A stretch of DNA of 44,212 bases, from positions 1 through 44,212 of the forward strand of contig JAQGIK010000030.1 of assembly GCA_028291265.1 (NCBI GenBank). Reading direction: 5' to 3'. Position 1 is the stretch's first letter, and each line of letters starts with the position of its first letter. Source of the DNA: Caulobacter sp. (GTDB lineage: Bacteria; Pseudomonadota; Alphaproteobacteria; Caulobacterales; Caulobacteraceae). This document shows, one piece after another, positions 41,327 through 44,212 of this stretch. Below the pieces are notes generated by a model that had not been told where the DNA came from, made no database searches, and worked only from the letters and a program-made list of their open reading frames with translations. The position numbers and the translations under genes are program-made.

Positions 41327-44212
41327 GCGAGATCGCGCAAGGCTTCACAGGCCGTGGCCATCGCCGTCTCGTCGAGGTCGGCGGCGGCGCGCTCGGCGGC
41401 CGCGAAGGCCGCCTCTTCTTGGACCAGGCCGAACTGGGCGGCGACGCCGGCGGCGGCGTGGGCGGCTTCGCGGGCGGCGGCGAAGCCGCTGGAGGGCCAG
41501 GCCAGGACTTCACCGGCCCGCTGGCGCAGGGCCTCGTCGACCCGGGCGCGCATGGCCTCGGCGTCCTCGCCGAGCACGGCGTCGACCTCGTCGCCACCGG
41601 CGAAGTCGCCGGCCAGGCGCGCCAGCTGGGCGGCGGTCAGGGGCTTGCGGGCCAGGCGGACGGGCTCGAGGCCGGCGAGACGGCGGGCCAGCGGTTCGTC
41701 GACGGAGGCGCTGAGCATCAGGGCCGGGGTGGTCACTCCCTCGCCGCGCAGGACAGCGAGGGCCTGGGGGCCATCGAGGCCGGGCATGCGGACGTCCATG
41801 ATCAGCAGGTCGAAGGCGCCGGCCCGGGCCGCATCGAGCGCCGCCTGGCCGTCCTCGACGGCGGTCACCGCATGGCCCTGGCGCTGCAGCAGGCGGCTGA
41901 GGGTGTCTCGGGAGAGTTCGGTGTCTTCGGCCAGCAGGATGCGCAACGGGCGCGACGGCATGGCCGGGACGGCGCCGCCCGAAGCGCCCGGTTGGCGCAG
42001 CGGCAGGCTGAGGCGGAACAGCGCGCCGCCCTCGGCGCGGTTCTCGCCCGTCAGGTCGCCGCCCATGCGGCGGGCCAGGCGGCGGGAGAGGGAGAGGCCA
42101 AGACCCGTCCCCTCCGAGCGGTCGGCGGCGTCGCCGCGCACGAAGGGCTGGAACAGGCGGGTCTGGTCGGCGGCGGTCAGGCCGGGGCCTTGGTCGAGGA
42201 CCTCGAAGAGCAGGTCATCGGCGACGGTGACGCGCAGGACGGTCTCGCCGTCGCCATAGCGCAGGGCGTTGGTCAGCAGGTTGCGAACGATCTGGGCCAG
42301 GCGGCCGGCGTCGCCGAGGGCGTCGGCGGCGGCCTCGCCTTGCGTCTCCAGCCGCAGGGCCCGGCCCCGGCGGACGGCGTCGGCGGCGGCCAGGTTCAGT
42401 TCGGTCTCGGCCAGGCGCAGGGGACTGAAGGGCGCCTCGACGATGGCCACCCGTTCGGCCTCGACGGCGCCCAGTTCGCTCAGGTCATCGACGACAGCCC
42501 GCAGACCGCCGAAGGCCTCGCGCAGCCGCTCGACATCGAGGCTGGCCGGGTCGCCGGCGGCAAGGTCCAGCAGGCCCTGGATCCCCTGCATCGGGGTGCG
42601 CAGTTCATGGGCCGCGCCGGCCAACAGGCGGGTCTTGGCCCGGCTGGCGCGATCGGACGCTGCCGACGAACCGCCCTCCTCCGCCGGAGCCGCCTCGGGC
42701 GCCGGGACACCCGCTTCCTTCAACATGGCGTGGGCGCCGAGCGTCCGCCAGGCGGTCTGCTCGGCGGCGGCGAAGCGGCCCTCGAGGTCGGCGCGGCCGG
42801 CCTGGGCGGCGGCCGAGCGGGCGGCGACGGCGACGACGCCCTGCTCCATCGGAAAGCCGGACCGCGCGGCGGCGACCAGGGCCGTTTCGTAGGTCTGCAT
42901 GGCGGCCGCGACCTGGCCCTTGCGCAGCAACCCCTCGGCTTTGAGGGCCAAGGCGCGGTGGGCGTAGGAGACCGGGTTGAATTTGGCGCAGCGGTCGACG
43001 ACGAAGATCTCCCAGCGGCGGATCGGCATCCCCAGGCGGGCCCGGGCCAGACCGCAGTGGAAGGCCCAGATGGCGGTGACCGGATGGTGCTTGAGGCTGT
43101 CGAAACGGGGCCCCATCCGGGTCCAGACCGACAGCGTCGTCTCCCAGGCGCCGTAGGCGTTGGCCAGCAGGGCCTCGAAGGTCATGCAGGCCATGGCGAC
43201 GCGTTCGAGGTCGGGGCCGCAGGACTGTTCGAAGGCGGGGCTGTCGAAGATGTCGCCGGCCAGGCGCCAGGGTTCAGGGCCGCCCTCGGCGAGATTCATG
43301 GCAAGCTGGGTCAGGGCGTCGATCAGCGGCTCGGTGGCCTGGTCCTGGAAGCGGCCGGCGTTGGCCTTGCACTCGGCCAGCACCCTGCGGTGAGCGGCGA
43401 GCGTGATCGGCATGCGCATCGAGGCCAGGGCCCGGTCGCGGTTGGCGTAGGCGGCGACGCCGAGGTCGCCTTCGCCGAGCGCCATGGCCTGCAGGCGCTC
43501 GGCCTCGGCCATCTGGCGGGTGGCGTCGATGGTCAGGCCGAGGCCGAACTGCAGGGCCAGCTGCATGGCGGCGGCGCGCAGGGGGTCTTCGTTGTCCAGG
43601 CGGGCGAAGGTGGCCTCGCCCCAGCGGCTGGCGGCGGTCCAGTCGCCGGTCAGGCAGGACAGCATGCAGCGCAGGCCGGCCGCGAACGGTCCGCCGCGCA
43701 GCGCCGGGTGAATGGCCGAGCGGGCGGCCATGATGACGGCGATGCCGGGATCGCGCTCGAAGGCGATGGCCCCGACGGTGTTGAGCAGGCGGTGGGCGGC
43801 GGCGCCCTGACGCGGGCGGCTGCGGGGCGGGGTGTCGGGGGTGAACCGCAGGGTCAGAAGCGCGCTCAGGATGGCCGGCAGCGAGGCGCGGTCGGGCGCG
43901 CTGAGGCCGAAGCGGCGGACGGCGGCGCGGCCGACCTCGAAGGCTTTGCCGTGGTCGCCGGACAGGCGGGCGGCGAAGACGGCGGTCTCGGCCGCCTCCA
44001 GCCGCTCGGCGTCGTCGCCGGCCCTTGCGTCCATGACCGTCGCCAGGTCCTGGCCGGCGGCGAGGTCGCCGTCCTGCACGGCGGCAAGGCCGGCTTCGCG
44101 GGCGGCGGCGTAGGTGGGGCTGTGGGCCGCTGCCTCCAACTCGAGGGCGGCGGCGGCGAAGGCGCGGGCCTGGGCCGAGGCGCCGGTCGTACGGGCGGCG
44201 CCGGCCCCGGCG
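41323..44212 (-). CDS. Paralogous hybrid kinase, 5' end cut by window edge
   Basis: An open frame running to the right window edge with no upstream stop. Seen in the visible part: a helical TPR-like region, H-box AAHELRTP, N-box NLLTNALRY, G1 DQGPGL, G2 GTGLGLS, a receiver (AEDTELSRD, IMDVRMPGLDG, ARKPL) and a C-terminal Hpt-like AREAAHAAAGVAAQFG. It is plainly a paralogue of the facing gene: for example RAKTRLLAGAAHELRTPMQG beside RAKMRFLADVSHELRTPMQS. The missing N-terminus probably holds an AAA ATPase too. The two genes are convergent and their stop codons share the same CTAG at 41323-41326. A TTG at 44139 is an in-frame start but the true start is probably outside. Confidence 0.93.
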   Translation of the reverse strand, partial: AGAGAARTTGASAQARAFAAAALELEAAAHSPTYAAAREAGLAAVQDGDLAAGQDLATVMDARAGDDAERLEAAETAVFAARLSGDHGKAFEVGRAAVRRFGLSAPDRASLPAILSALLTLRFTPDTPPRSRPRQGAAAHRLLNTVGAIAFERDPGIAVIMAARSAIHPALRGGPFAAGLRCMLSCLTGDWTAASRWGEATFARLDNEDPLRAAAMQLALQFGLGLTIDATRQMAEAERLQAMALGEGDLGVAAYANRDRALASMRMPITLAAHRRVLAECKANAGRFQDQATEPLIDALTQLAMNLAEGGPEPWRLAGDIFDSPAFEQSCGPDLERVAMACMTFEALLANAYGAWETTLSVWTRMGPRFDSLKHHPVTAIWAFHCGLARARLGMPIRRWEIFVVDRCAKFNPVSYAHRALALKAEGLLRKGQVAAAMQTYETALVAAARSGFPMEQGVVAVAARSAAAQAGRADLEGRFAAAEQTAWRTLGAHAMLKEAGVPAPEAAPAEEGGSSAASDRASRAKTRLLAGAAHELRTPMQGIQGLLDLAAGDPASLDVERLREAFGGLRAVVDDLSELGAVEAERVAIVEAPFSPLRLAETELNLAAADAVRRGRALRLETQGEAAADALGDAGRLAQIVRNLLTNALRYGDGETVLRVTVADDLLFEVLDQGPGLTAADQTRLFQPFVRGDAADRSEGTGLGLSLSRRLARRMGGDLTGENRAEGGALFRLSLPLRQPGASGGAVPAMPSRPLRILLAEDTELSRDTLSRLLQRQGHAVTAVEDGQAALDAARAGAFDLLIMDVRMPGLDGPQALAVLRGEGVTTPALMLSASVDEPLARRLAGLEPVRLARKPLTAAQLARLAGDFAGGDEVDAVLGEDAEAMRARVDEALRQRAGEVLAWPSSGFAAAREAAHAAAGVAAQFGLVQEEAAFAAAERAAADLDETAMATACEALRDLA

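Overview
The window is GC-rich DNA (roughly 70% by eye) with almost no AT-rich sequence apart from a few promoters. Its gene content points to an alphaproteobacterium, most likely of the Caulobacterales: a TonB-dependent receptor beside a spinster-like MFS transporter, a DUF3606 mini-protein, a soluble poly-HAMP histidine kinase, and very large hybrid kinases. This placement is inferred from gene families; there is no rRNA to confirm it. No tRNA, rRNA, CRISPR array or insertion sequence was recognised.

Left part (1-3.7 kb, minus strand): a truncated soluble poly-HAMP/GAF histidine kinase, then fructose-1,6-bisphosphatase (fbp) with an extended -10 promoter and a probable TTG start.

Catabolic island (3.7-14.4 kb, all minus strand): nine genes read as three transcription units: (carboxylesterase, SDR dehydrogenase), (TonB receptor, FAD-linked D-2-hydroxyacid dehydrogenase, alpha/beta hydrolase) and (AraC regulator, GntR/FCD regulator, MFS transporter, SGNH hydrolase). 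A 15-bp palindromic element, ACCTNTCNGANAGGT, occurs twice head-on in front of the AraC unit and once in front of the TonB-receptor unit. The island therefore looks like a small regulon for import, ester cleavage and oxidation of a hydroxy-acid ester or lactone. The substrate is not known.

Giant gene (14.5-32.5 kb, minus strand): one uninterrupted 5,983-residue RTX-type, probably type I-secreted surface protein. Its N-terminal half has 42 blade-like repeats that fall into six groups of seven, consistent with six seven-bladed propellers, separated by two cadherin-like domains. Then come a beta-helix region, a short RTX block with an internal RTX C-terminus-like segment, 15 VCBS-like repeats of about 119 residues, a cadherin-like domain, 43 uninterrupted RTX nonapeptides and a serralysin-type C-terminal domain. 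It looks like two RTX proteins fused end to end. A 43-codon leader ORF and alternative hairpins lie upstream of it. No type I secretion genes are in the window.

Right part (32.9-44.2 kb): a RidA-family gene, a degraded DUF2867 gene, a two-helix membrane mini-protein, a DUF3606 protein, rsgA, two small unknown proteins, and a signalling locus. That locus has an OmpR-type response regulator followed one base later by a 1,386-residue AAA-ATPase/TPR-like/histidine kinase/receiver/Hpt hybrid. A convergent paralogue runs off the right edge and shares a CTAG stop with it. An 11-bp-phased direct repeat (TGTNAAC, 4 bp, TGTGAAC) precedes the response regulator and recurs in the ridA/giant-gene intergenic region, suggesting that this system may regulate itself and the giant gene or ridA.
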